The notes under the pieces are model-generated. The model was not told the origin of the DNA. It saw only the letters and a program-made list of their open reading frames with translations, and did no database searches. A DNA stretch of 62,171 nucleotides from Brucellaceae bacterium (GTDB taxonomy: Bacteria > Pseudomonadota > Alphaproteobacteria > Rhizobiales > Rhizobiaceae): contig JACKJW010000016.1 in NCBI GenBank assembly GCA_020637755.1, positions 1 to 62,171 of the forward strand, written 5' to 3'. Positions 23,980 through 34,619 of the stretch are shown here, one piece after another; the stretch's first letter is position 1, and the number at the start of each line of letters is the position of its first letter. A program made the translations under genes and the position numbers.

Positions 23980-26967
23980 CTATTCGCCGAGCGCGTCTTC
24001 GAGGAACGAAGCAAGCTGGTCCAGATGCTTCGACATCAGGCCGGTGGCAGGCGAAGCTGCCGCCGGACGGCCGGTGTAGCGGACCCGCTGGTGCTTGGCG
24101 TCGATATGGGCCAGCACCCACTCCAGATACGGGTCGATGAAGGACCAGGCGCCCATGTTCTTGGGTTCTTCCTGGCACCAGACCATTTCCGCATTGCGGA
24201 AGCGCGACAGCTCGTTGATGAGCGCCTTGGCGGGGAACGGGTAGAGCTGCTCGACGCGCAGCAGGTACACGTCGTCGATGCCGCGCTTCTCGCGCTCCTC
24301 GTAGAGGTCGTAATAGACCTTGCCCGTGCACATCACGACGCGGCGGATCTTGCTGTCCTTGACCAGCTTGACCGGACCGTCCTTGAGGTATTGCGCATCA
24401 TCCCACAGCAGGCGGTGGAACGAGCTTTCACCGCTGAATTCGGCCAGCGTCGAGACCGCGCGCTTGTGGCGCAGCAGCGACTTCGGCGTCATCAGGATGA
24501 GCGGCTTGCGGAAATTGCGCTTCAACTGACGGCGCAGGATGTGGAAGTAGTTGGCCGGCGTCGTGCAGTTTGCCACCTGCATGTTGTCCTCGGCGCAAAG
24601 CTGGAGATAGCGCTCCAGACGGGCAGAGGAATGCTCCGGACCCTGGCCCTCGAAGCCGTGAGGCAGCAGGCAGACGAGGCCCGACATGCGCAGCCACTTG
24701 CGCTCGCCCGACGAGATGAACTGGTCGAAGACGACCTGCGCACCGTTGGCGAAGTCGCCGAACTGGGCTTCCCACATGGTCAGCGCATTTGGTTCGGCCA
24801 GCGAGTAGCCATATTCAAAGCCCAGCACGGCCTCTTCCGAAAGCATCGAGTTGATGACTTCGTAATTGGCGCGGCTGGCGCCCAGATTGTTGAGCGGGAT
24901 GTAACGGCTCTCGTCGCGCTGGTCATAGAGCACCGAATGGCGCTGCGAGAACGTGCCGCGCTCGCAATCCTGGCCCGACAGGCGGATCGGGTGGCCTTCC
25001 AGCATCAGCGAACCGAAGGCGAGCGCCTCGCCGGTCGCCCAGTCGATGCCTTCACCCGACTCGATCATCTGCGCGCGGTTGTCCATGAAGCGCTTGATGG
25101 TGCGGTGCGCCTCGAAGCCCTCCGGAACCTCGGCCAGCTTCTTGCCGATTTCCTTGGCGGTCTTGACCGGGATCGCGGTCTTGCCGCGGCGCTGCTCGTC
25201 GGCGGTATCGGCCGTGCGCATGCCCGTCCAGGCACCATCCAGCCAGTCGGCCTTGTTGGGCTTGAAGGAATTGCCGGCATCGAACTCGGCTTCGAGATGC
25301 GCGCGCCAGTCCGCCTTCATCTTTTCCACTTCGCCCTCGGTCAGCAGGCCTTCGGCGACGAGCTTCTCGCTGTAGAGCTGGACCGTGGTCTTGTGCGCGC
25401 GGATCTTCTTGTACATCAGCGGCTGCGTGAATGCCGGCTCGTCGCCCTCGTTGTGGCCGAAGCGGCGGTAGCAGAACATGTCGATGACGACCGGCTTGCG
25501 GAATGTCATGCGGAATTCGGTGGCAACCTTGGCCGCGTAGACCACCGCTTCCGGATCGTCTCCGTTGACGTGGAAGATCGGCGCCTCGATCATCTTCGCC
25601 ACATCCGACGGATAGGGCGAGGAACGCGAGAAGCGCGGATTGGTGGTGAAGCCGATCTGGTTGTTGATGATGAAATGCAGCGTGCCGCCGACCCGATGGC
25701 CGCGCAGCGCTGACAGGCCGAGACATTCCGGCACCACGCCCTGTCCTGCAAAGGCCGCATCACCGTGGATCAGCAGCGGCAGAACGGTGGAACGGGCCTC
25801 CTGCGGAACGATTTCCTCATGGGTGCGGCCGAAAATCTGGTCCTGCTTGGCGCGCGCCTTGCCCATGACGACCGGATTGACGATTTCCAGGTGCGACGGG
25901 TTGGCGGTCAGCGACAGGTGGACCTTGTTATGGTCGAACTCGCGGTCCGACGAGGCTCCGAGGTGGTACTTCACATCGCCCGAACCTTCCACGTCGTCCG
26001 GCGCGTAGGAACCGCCCTTGAACTCGTGGAACACGGCGCGGTGCGGTTTGCCCATCACCTGCGTCAGCACATTGAGGCGGCCGCGATGGGCCATGCCGAG
26101 CACGATTTCCTTCATGCCCATGTTGCCGCCGCGCTTGATGATCTGCTCGAGCGCCGGGATCAGCGCTTCACCACCGTCGAGGCCGAAGCGCTTGGTGCCC
26201 TTGTACTTGACATCGATGAACTGCTCGAAGCCTTCCGACTCGATCAGCTTCTGGAGAATGGCCTTCTTGCCCATGTCGGTGAAGGCAACACCCTTGTCGG
26301 GACCCTCGATGCGCTCCTGAATCCACGCCTTCTCTTCCGGGTGGGAGATGTGCATGAACTCCACGCCCATGGTGGAGCAGTAGGTGCGCTTCAGGATGTC
26401 CAGCATCTGGTTGATGGTGGCGAATTCCAGGCCCAGCACATGGTCGATGAAGATCGGACGGTCATAGTCGGCAGCGGTGAAGCCATAGGCCTCCGGCGAC
26501 AGTTCGTTGTAATCTTCCTTGATACCGGCAATGCCGAGCGGGTCGAGATCGGCATGAAGGTGGCCGCGCATGCGGTAGGCGCGGATCATCATGATGGCGC
26601 GCACGGAGTCGCGGGTCTGGCGCAGCACATCCTCGCCGGAAACCGCCACGCCCTTCTCGGCGGCCTTCGCCTTGACCTTCTTTTCCACGGCCTTTTCGAC
26701 CGTTGCCCAGTCGCCGTCGAGCGCCGACACGAGGTCGCCGGATTCGGCGAGCGGCCAGTTGCTGCGCTGCCACGAGGCGCCCTGCGCGTTCTTCTTCACA
26801 TCGTCGGCATTGTCGTTGAGCGCGCTGAAAAAGGCCTGCCATTCGGCATTCACCGAGGCGGGATTGGCCTTGTAGCTGGCATAGAGCTCGTCGATGTAGT
26901 CGGCATTGCCGCCATAAAGGAACGAGGTCTGCTCGAAAATGTCGTTGGCTTGGTCGTTGCGTGCCAT
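23980..26967 (-). CDS. sucA: 2-oxoglutarate dehydrogenase E1 component
   Basis: 995 residues from ATG at 26967 (an ATG two codons earlier is equally possible). It starts with the family tail EQTSFLYGGNADYIDELY, which binds E2, and carries the thiamine diphosphate region GDAAFAGQGVVPE, plus SHPEEKAWIQ, VLGMAHRGRLN, and the C-terminal MWCQEEPKNMGAW-type segment. It decarboxylates 2-oxoglutarate and passes the succinyl group to SucB. Length matches rhizobial SucA. It follows sucD by 130 bases that hold a stem-loop. Confidence 0.97.
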   Translation of the reverse strand: MARNDQANDIFEQTSFLYGGNADYIDELYASYKANPASVNAEWQAFFSALNDNADDVKKNAQGASWQRSNWPLAESGDLVSALDGDWATVEKAVEKKVKAKAAEKGVAVSGEDVLRQTRDSVRAIMMIRAYRMRGHLHADLDPLGIAGIKEDYNELSPEAYGFTAADYDRPIFIDHVLGLEFATINQMLDILKRTYCSTMGVEFMHISHPEEKAWIQERIEGPDKGVAFTDMGKKAILQKLIESEGFEQFIDVKYKGTKRFGLDGGEALIPALEQIIKRGGNMGMKEIVLGMAHRGRLNVLTQVMGKPHRAVFHEFKGGSYAPDDVEGSGDVKYHLGASSDREFDHNKVHLSLTANPSHLEIVNPVVMGKARAKQDQIFGRTHEEIVPQEARSTVLPLLIHGDAAFAGQGVVPECLGLSALRGHRVGGTLHFIINNQIGFTTNPRFSRSSPYPSDVAKMIEAPIFHVNGDDPEAVVYAAKVATEFRMTFRKPVVIDMFCYRRFGHNEGDEPAFTQPLMYKKIRAHKTTVQLYSEKLVAEGLLTEGEVEKMKADWRAHLEAEFDAGNSFKPNKADWLDGAWTGMRTADTADEQRRGKTAIPVKTAKEIGKKLAEVPEGFEAHRTIKRFMDNRAQMIESGEGIDWATGEALAFGSLMLEGHPIRLSGQDCERGTFSQRHSVLYDQRDESRYIPLNNLGASRANYEVINSMLSEEAVLGFEYGYSLAEPNALTMWEAQFGDFANGAQVVFDQFISSGERKWLRMSGLVCLLPHGFEGQGPEHSSARLERYLQLCAEDNMQVANCTTPANYFHILRRQLKRNFRKPLILMTPKSLLRHKRAVSTLAEFSGESSFHRLLWDDAQYLKDGPVKLVKDSKIRRVVMCTGKVYYDLYEEREKRGIDDVYLLRVEQLYPFPAKALINELSRFRNAEMVWCQEEPKNMGAWSFIDPYLEWVLAHIDAKHQRVRYTGRPAAASPATGLMSKHLDQLASFLEDALGE

Positions 26968-27057
26968 GGGCATATCCGGGTGTTCCCGGCTCCTTGTGGT
27001 GCGGACATCCGGCTGGGAAAGGCACCCGGGTCCGCAGACATTTCCTCAATATGATTG

Positions 27058-27081
27058 GCCGGGCGGATCACTCCGCCCGGC
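27058..27081. other. perfect 10-bp stem-loop in the sucD-sucA intergenic space
   Basis: 27058-27067 pairs with 27072-27081 around a 4-base loop. No T-tract follows on the minus strand, so it is more likely an RNA processing or stability element, or a partial terminator, than a full stop between sucCD and sucAB. Confidence 0.5.
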
Positions 27082-27097
27082 TTGTTTGGTCGGGCGG

Positions 27098-28000
<903 letters not shown>

Positions 28001-28005
28001 GGTTC

Positions 28006-29202
<1,197 letters not shown>

Positions 29203-29226
29203 GGGAACGGATCTTTCTCGGGTATC

Positions 29227-30192
29227 TTAGGACTTGAGCTGCGGAGCGATGGCCGTGCAGGCTTCGCAAAGACCGGCAACAGCGGCAACCGAGGTCTCGA
29301 ACATCTTTTCCTCGGCCTTGGTGAACTCGATCTCGATGACGCGCTCGATGCCTCCGGCACCGATGACGGTCGGCACGCCGACATACATGTCCTTCACGCC
29401 GTACTCGCCATTGAGATAGGCCGCGCAGGGAAGCACGCGCTTCTTGTCGCGCAGGTAGGATTCAGCCATGGCGATGGCCGACGAAGCCGGGGCGTAGTAG
29501 GCCGAGCCGGTCTTCAGCAGCGCGACGATCTCGCCGCCACCCTTGCGGGTGCGCTCGACGATGGAGTCCAGCTTTTCCTTGGACGTCCAGCCCATCTTGA
29601 TGAGGTCAGGCAGCGGGATGCCGCCGACGGTGGAGTAGCGGATCAGCGGCACCATGTCATCGCCGTGGCCGCCGAGCGTCATCGCGGACACATCCTCGAC
29701 CGAGACGCCGAACTCTTCCGACAGGAAGTAGCGGAAGCGGGCGGAGTCGAGCACGCCGGCCATGCCGACGACCTTGTTCTTCGGCAGGCCGGAGAACTTC
29801 TGCAGCGCCCAGACCATGGCGTCGAGCGGGTTGGTGATGCAGATGACGAATGCGTTGGGGGCATACTTGGCGATGCCGGCACCCACCTGCTCCATGACTT
29901 TCAGGTTGATGCCCAGCAGGTCGTCGCGGCTCATGCCGGGCTTGCGCGGCACACCGGCAGTCACGATGCAGACATCGGCACCCTCAATGGCGGAATAGTC
30001 GTTGGCACCGGTGAACTTGGCGTCAAAACCGTCAACCGGGGACGATTCCGCGATATCCAGGCCCTTGCCCTGCGGAACGCCTTCGGCAATGTCGAACAGG
30101 ACGACGTCGCCCAGTTCCTTCAGGCCGACCAGGTGGGCGAGGGTTCCGCCGATCATGCCGGAGCCGATCAGAGCGATCTTGTTGCGTGCCAT
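29227..30192 (-). CDS. mdh: malate dehydrogenase (LDH-like type)
   Basis: 321 residues. NAD-binding GSGMIGGTLAHL, the substrate Arg region AGVPRKPGMSRDDLL, NPLDAMVW, and catalytic His in LGGHGDDMVP. The LDH-like form without a bound-metal motif is the usual alphaproteobacterial enzyme; it oxidises malate to oxaloacetate with NAD. It is the first gene of mdh-sucC-sucD-sucA-sucB. The gene upstream, zapE, is on the same strand but 387 bases away, across a terminator-like hairpin and a promoter candidate. Confidence 0.97.
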   Translation of the reverse strand: MARNKIALIGSGMIGGTLAHLVGLKELGDVVLFDIAEGVPQGKGLDIAESSPVDGFDAKFTGANDYSAIEGADVCIVTAGVPRKPGMSRDDLLGINLKVMEQVGAGIAKYAPNAFVICITNPLDAMVWALQKFSGLPKNKVVGMAGVLDSARFRYFLSEEFGVSVEDVSAMTLGGHGDDMVPLIRYSTVGGIPLPDLIKMGWTSKEKLDSIVERTRKGGGEIVALLKTGSAYYAPASSAIAMAESYLRDKKRVLPCAAYLNGEYGVKDMYVGVPTVIGAGGIERVIEIEFTKAEEKMFETSVAAVAGLCEACTAIAPQLKS

Positions 30193-30277
30193 GTAAGTTC
30201 CATCCTCTGTTCCGCCGTGTCACGTGGTACCGACAGGACCCGGCACGGCTGGGTGATCCGATGCTTGCCCGGAATGC

Positions 30278-30299
30278 AAAAAGCCCCGGTTAGCCGAGG
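30278..30299 (-). terminator. terminator-like hairpin in the zapE-mdh gap
   Basis: On the minus strand CCTCGG-CTAA-CCGGGG (30284-30299, one G-U pair) is followed by C and TTTTT. It may end the zapE transcript. If mdh is transcribed from the AT-rich promoter region to its right, the hairpin lies in the mdh leader and would act as an attenuator. Confidence 0.5.
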
Positions 30300-30365
30300 G
30301 TCGGATAGACTCGCGGGGAAAACTTTTCAACCGATTCTTTTGTAGCGTGTAAATTCAATCGTTTA

Positions 30366-30393
30366 ATTCTTCAAAATCTTACGTAAAAGTCAA
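30366..30393 (-). promoter_or_regulatory. candidate promoter of mdh-suc operon
   Basis: In a marked AT-rich stretch (30320-30400), minus-strand TTGACT (30388-30393) and AAGAAT (30366-30371) are 16 bases apart. A second possibility is TTGAAA (30325-30330) with TATCCG (30302-30307), 17 apart. Neither can be preferred by eye. Confidence 0.35.
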
Positions 30394-30423
30394 AGTTTGC
30401 TGCGCTGCAGCGTCAACAAGCAT

Positions 30424-30461
30424 GCCAATCCGCACGCTCAACCGCGTGGCTGCGGATTGGC
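30424..30461. repeat. 11-bp perfect inverted repeat upstream of mdh promoter
   Basis: 30424-30434 (GCCAATCCGCA) is repeated inverted at 30451-30461 with 16 bases between. No T-tract follows on either strand, so it is not an ordinary terminator. It could be an operator or a stem-loop in the zapE 3' untranslated region. The rest of the zapE-mdh gap (30193-30579) holds no gene I can support. Confidence 0.6.
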
Positions 30462-30579
30462 GGAACCGGACTGGACGGAAATCTAGCGTCCGGGTTGCAG
30501 GAAAGCCATACAAACATGAGGCTTACGCCGGAAGACTGATGTGCAGGTGCAGCATTTTGGAACCCGCCGGGACGCTGTT

Positions 30580-31740
30580 TCAGCTGCCGGTGTCCCTGGC
30601 GGTTTCCAGCCACTCGGCACTTTGCATCTCGATGAGGCGCGAGGCTGTGCGGTCGAACTCGAACCGCTCGGTTCCGCTGCTGGCGACGTAAAGAGCCGTC
30701 GGCCCTGCCTCGGCGCTGAGGATCAGATGCACGCGCCGGTCATAGAGCGTGTCAATCAGCAGGATGAACCGCTTGGCCTCGTTGCGCCGGTCCATGCCCA
30801 TCACGGGAACCCCGTCGATCACGATGCGGTCAAAGCGCTCGGCAATCGCCAGGTAATCCCGCGCGCCCAGCGGGCGCATGCACAGTTCCGCAAAGGAGAA
30901 GCGCGCCGAGCGGCCGGCCGTCCTCTCCACAAGGATGGTTCTGCCCTTCACACCGATGGTCACGGGAACGTCCTTCGCGCCTTCGTTCAGGCGCAACCAG
31001 GCCTCGTCAATCGCGGCCTTGGCTTCGGAACCTGTTCCGGTGACATAGACCGGCAGGCGCTTGAGATCGCGCAGGCGGTAGTCGGTGTCGATACTGACAT
31101 CGACAACATCCGTGTGCCGTTCAAGGATGCCGATGAAGGGCGTGAAGAGCGAGCGGTTCAGCCCGTCCTTGTAAAGATTTTCGGGTGCGACATTCGATGT
31201 GGCGACTAGCACGACGCCCCGCTCGAACAGCGCGGAGAACAGACGGCTCAGGATCATCGCGTCGGCAATGTCGGTGACGGTGAACTCGTCGAAGCAGATC
31301 AGCCAGCTTTCAGCGGCCACCGCATCGGCAACTGGCGGGATCGGGTCGTCACCCTTGACCGTTCCCGCCTTCAGCGCGGCGCGATGCCGCCCGATGCGGT
31401 CATGGATGTCGGCCATGAAATCGTTGAAATGTGCCCGCCGCTTGCGGCGCAGCGACACCAGCTCGAAGAACATGTCCATGAGCATGGTCTTGCCACGGCC
31501 CACCCCGCCATGAAGATAAAGCCCGCGCACCGGCTCGGGCTTGGCCTTGCGCTTGGCGAACATCCAGCCAAGCGCCGAGGATTTTCGCTGGAGGCGCTTT
31601 TCCAGCAGGCGCTCCATCAACCCGTCGAGCAGGTCGGCAAGGTGCTGTTGCTCCGGCGAAACGGTCAGCGCTCCGGTGTCCACGAGATGATCGTAGCGCT
31701 GGCGAACTGTCAGATGGCCCGTCAAGGTGGAGGTTGGCAT
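30580..31740 (-). CDS. zapE: cell division protein ZapE (AFG1-like ATPase)
   Basis: 386 residues. Walker A is GGVGRGKT (78-85), Walker B is LICFDEFTVTDIADAM, and the AFG1 signatures RKRRAHFNDFMADIH and LVATSNVAPENLYKDGLNR are present. ZapE binds FtsZ at the division ring in E. coli; the mitochondrial relative Afg1 helps respiratory complex turnover. The position next to mdh in rhizobial genomes is known. It follows the Omp19-like lipoprotein gene by 27 bases on the same strand. Confidence 0.93.
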   Translation of the reverse strand: MPTSTLTGHLTVRQRYDHLVDTGALTVSPEQQHLADLLDGLMERLLEKRLQRKSSALGWMFAKRKAKPEPVRGLYLHGGVGRGKTMLMDMFFELVSLRRKRRAHFNDFMADIHDRIGRHRAALKAGTVKGDDPIPPVADAVAAESWLICFDEFTVTDIADAMILSRLFSALFERGVVLVATSNVAPENLYKDGLNRSLFTPFIGILERHTDVVDVSIDTDYRLRDLKRLPVYVTGTGSEAKAAIDEAWLRLNEGAKDVPVTIGVKGRTILVERTAGRSARFSFAELCMRPLGARDYLAIAERFDRIVIDGVPVMGMDRRNEAKRFILLIDTLYDRRVHLILSAEAGPTALYVASSGTERFEFDRTASRLIEMQSAEWLETARDTGS

Positions 31741-31767
31741 GCGCCGGACCCTGCCGTCAGCCGCGCA

Positions 31768-32343
31768 TCAACGGAACACTGAAACCGGCTGGCCGGAACT
31801 CGTCTGGCCGTTCAGCTTCTCCGAACCGCTGGAATAGAGCCGCGCAATCGTGTTGCCGCTCTCGTCGAACAGCACGAGCTGCGAACCGTTGACATCCCAG
31901 CCCCGCACATTGGCCATGTCGCCGGCGCAGCCGCGTGTGCCACCACGCGAGCCGCTGCCATACTTGGTCAGCGTCAGGAACATCTGGCAGGTCGAACCGG
32001 CGGCGGTCGTCTTCCAGTTGCCGACTAGGCTGTTCTTGGAAATCGCCGGGCTGGAGGCCGGCGGCTTGGCCGTGGCAACCTGCGTGCCCTGCTCCTCGCC
32101 GGGCTTCTCATCGGCATTTTCCTGGCCGGGCGCGGCAGGGAACTGCGAGGGATCATTGGCACCCGGCTGGGTGGGCGGCGGCAACTGCTCCTGTTCGACC
32201 GAAGTGGTCGGCGCCGGGGTCAGCGGAGCCGGAGCAAGCGGGGCGGGACGCGTGTTGACGCCGGAGAAGCGTTCGCTCTGGCAACCGGCCAGGGCCAAGA
32301 CGGACACCATCGCTACAGCCATGCCGGGCCTGAGAAAATTCAT
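31768..32343 (-). CDS. Omp19-like outer membrane lipoprotein with Inh (protease inhibitor) domain
   Basis: 191 residues. A lipoprotein signal ends at LALAGC (Cys about residue 21). Then comes a long Pro/Ala/Thr-rich linker (residues about 30-100), and a C-terminal AprI/Inh-type beta barrel: LVGNWKTTAAGSTCQMFLTLT, TRGCAGDMANVRGWDV, LVLFDESGNTIARLYSSG. The two cysteines (STCQ, RGCAG) match the single disulfide of Inh. Brucella Omp19, of this family, inhibits proteases. Predicted outer membrane-anchored. Confidence 0.85.
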   Translation of the reverse strand: MNFLRPGMAVAMVSVLALAGCQSERFSGVNTRPAPLAPAPLTPAPTTSVEQEQLPPPTQPGANDPSQFPAAPGQENADEKPGEEQGTQVATAKPPASSPAISKNSLVGNWKTTAAGSTCQMFLTLTKYGSGSRGGTRGCAGDMANVRGWDVNGSQLVLFDESGNTIARLYSSGSEKLNGQTSSGQPVSVFR

Positions 32344-32390
32344 TGTCCGTCCTCCGGTTCTGCGTCCGCTTCCGCCGATTGCAGTTCATG

Positions 32391-32419
32391 ATAAAAGCGG
32401 CGGTTCTGCGTCATTTCAA
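32391..32419 (-). promoter_or_regulatory. putative promoter of the Omp19-like lipoprotein gene
   Basis: Minus-strand TTGAAA (32414-32419) and TTTTAT (32391-32396) are 17 bases apart, about 50 bases upstream of the ATG, within an AT-rich patch. By eye only. Confidence 0.35.
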
Positions 32420-32574
32420 CCAACCATGGTTAATTTTGCGTGTTGTAACAGTTAACTGGCTGCGAAAGTCGCAATTTCCGCGCGAAATTTCTGGCCGTAT
32501 CGCGTGGCCGCACCGTCCCCGATTGCGATCGCACAAGGCCTGTGCCAGCCTGACGGGATGGGGGACAGGCGCGA

Positions 32575-33591
32575 ATGACCGGGAAGCTGACAGACAGGTT
32601 GCATGGGCACTACCATTCTGGCCCCCGGAGCGGCCATTTCGATGGAAGGCGCTTTTTCAATCCCGGTGGAAAGGCCCCCGCCGGATTCGGCGACCTCATC
32701 CGCTGGAAGCTTCTGGAAAGGCCCGAGGTCTGGCCCAAGTCCTTCCCGTCGCACCATCATGGCGCCCGTCCGGAGCGGCGCATTCAGGGGCAGGCGATCC
32801 GCGTCACCATGGTCGGCCATGCCACCCTGCTGATCCAGACGGACGGATTGAACCTGCTGACCGATCCGGTCTGGTCGGACCGGGCCTCACCGCTGACATT
32901 CGCAGGACCGAAACGGGTCAATCCGCCCGGCATCGCCTTCGATGACCTGCCGCCGGTCGATGCAGTGCTTCTGACCCACAACCATTATGACCATTGCGAC
33001 CTCGCCACGCTGAAGCGGCTGGCAGCGCGGGACAACCCGCTCGTCATCACCCCGCTTGGCAACGACGCGGTGATTGCGGCAAGCGTCGCGCGCGACCGCA
33101 TTGTCACCGGCGACTGGCATGACACGGTGCTGCTGCCGGGCGGCACTTCGGTCACATTTGAGCCCTGTCACCACTGGTCGGCGCGTGGCATGGGCGACCG
33201 GCGCATGGCCCTCTGGGCGGCCTTCGCCATCCGATCTCCGGCCGGGCTGATCCACCATGTCGGCGACACCGGATTTCATGACGGGCGCCCCTATGCGGAA
33301 TTCGCCGCGCGCCACGGAGCGCCACGGCTGTCGATCCTGCCGATCGGCGCCTATGAACCGCGCTGGTTCATGAAGCATCAGCATCAGGATCCCGACGAGG
33401 CCGTCGAGGGTTTCCGCCTGTCCGGTTCCGCCCATGCTGTCGGCCACCATTGGGGCACGTTCCAGCTCACCAACGAGGCCATCACCGATCCCCGCGACCG
33501 GCTTCACGGCGCGCTGGACCGGCACGCCATCGCGCGCGAACGCTTCCGCGCACTCGTTCCCGGCGAGGCCTTTGACGTGCCGCCAGCATGA
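32575..33591 (+). CDS. MBL-fold metal-dependent hydrolase (NAPE-PLD/RomA-like)
   Basis: 338 residues. The metallo-beta-lactamase signature is THNHYDHCD (His135, His137, Asp139, His140), with further ligands in PCHHWSARG and HHVGDTGF. The N-terminal HFDGRRFFNPGG and the C-terminal GSAHAVGHHWGTFQLTNEA are typical of the NAPE-PLD/RomA group of hydrolases, often active on phospholipid-type substrates. No signal peptide. The substrate here is not known. It is followed 72 bases on by dapF in the same direction. Confidence 0.9.
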   Translation: MTGKLTDRLHGHYHSGPRSGHFDGRRFFNPGGKAPAGFGDLIRWKLLERPEVWPKSFPSHHHGARPERRIQGQAIRVTMVGHATLLIQTDGLNLLTDPVWSDRASPLTFAGPKRVNPPGIAFDDLPPVDAVLLTHNHYDHCDLATLKRLAARDNPLVITPLGNDAVIAASVARDRIVTGDWHDTVLLPGGTSVTFEPCHHWSARGMGDRRMALWAAFAIRSPAGLIHHVGDTGFHDGRPYAEFAARHGAPRLSILPIGAYEPRWFMKHQHQDPDEAVEGFRLSGSAHAVGHHWGTFQLTNEAITDPRDRLHGALDRHAIARERFRALVPGEAFDVPPA

Positions 33592-33663
33592 GCGCCGCGA
33601 GGCGGCTGGAAATTGCCCGCCACTTCCGCCATATAGGGCGCTCATTCAACGGGCAGGTTCTCC

Positions 33664-34536
33664 ATGGCGGCACCCGCACCCTTTGCGAAGATGAACGGAC
33701 TGGGCAACCAGATCATCGTGGCCGACATGCGCGGCCGCGCCGGCCGTGTCTTGCCGGCCGCTGCCATCGCCCTCAACGCCGATCCCGCCACCCGCTTTGA
33801 CCAGATCATGGCGATCCACGACTCGCGCCTCGGCGGCACCGACCACTACGTCGAGATCATCAATTCCGACGGAACGCTGGCCCAGGCCTGCGGCAACGGC
33901 ACGCGCTGCGTTGTACAGGCGCTGGCTGCCGAGACCGGCCGCACGGCATTCACCTTCGAGACGCTGGCCGGCATCGTTACCGCCGAGGAGCATGCTGACG
34001 GACTGATTTCCGTCGATATGGGCGAGCCCCGCTTCGGCTGGCAGGACATTCCGCTCTCGGAGGAATTCCAGGACACCCGCGCCATCGAACTGGAGATCGG
34101 TCCGCTCGGAGCGCCGGTTCTCCATTCGCCCTCCGTCGCCTCCATGGGCAATCCCCACGCAATCTTCTGGGCTGACAAGGATGTCTGGTCCTACGATCTG
34201 GAGCGTTTCGGCCCACTCCTGGAAAACCATCCGCTTTTCCCCGAACGCGCCAACATCTCCATCGCGCAGATCCTGTCACGTGGCGAAATGAACCTGCGCA
34301 CCTGGGAGCGCGGAGCCGGGCTGACGCGCGCTTGCGGCACGGCGGCCTGCGCCGCCGCTGTATCGGCCATGCGCCTGCGTCGCATGGACCGGTCCGTCAC
34401 GGTCAACGTTCCCGGCGGTCCCCTTGGCATCGAATGGCGCGACGACAACCACGTCGTCATGACAGGTCCGGCGGAATGGGAATTTTCCGGAACCTTCGAT
34501 CCGGCAACCGGTTCCTGGCAGCGCGACGCTGCGTGA
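33664..34536 (+). CDS. dapF: diaminopimelate epimerase
   Basis: 290 residues with the two catalytic cysteines: Cys76 in AQACGNGTRC and Cys224 in TRACGTAACA. It begins FAKMNGLGNQIIV; the family more often has NDF/NEI after G, so NQI is a small variation also seen in rhizobia. It interconverts LL- and meso-diaminopimelate for lysine and peptidoglycan synthesis. It heads the dapF-mtaB-ftsY-yciB gene string, conserved in rhizobia. Confidence 0.96.
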   Translation: MAAPAPFAKMNGLGNQIIVADMRGRAGRVLPAAAIALNADPATRFDQIMAIHDSRLGGTDHYVEIINSDGTLAQACGNGTRCVVQALAAETGRTAFTFETLAGIVTAEEHADGLISVDMGEPRFGWQDIPLSEEFQDTRAIELEIGPLGAPVLHSPSVASMGNPHAIFWADKDVWSYDLERFGPLLENHPLFPERANISIAQILSRGEMNLRTWERGAGLTRACGTAACAAAVSAMRLRRMDRSVTVNVPGGPLGIEWRDDNHVVMTGPAEWEFSGTFDPATGSWQRDAA

Positions 34537-34619
34537 GCGGTACGCCGCATCTCTGGAATTTCTGTTGTGAATGGGCCATATGGGCTGCTGGAACAGACCT
34601 GCTTCCGGATCCGGACCCG

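Noticed and set aside
23971..27054. Long plus-strand frames opposite sucA (580 and 429 codons).
   Set aside because: Complementary shadows of a strongly coded gene; no recognisable domains or ribosome sites.
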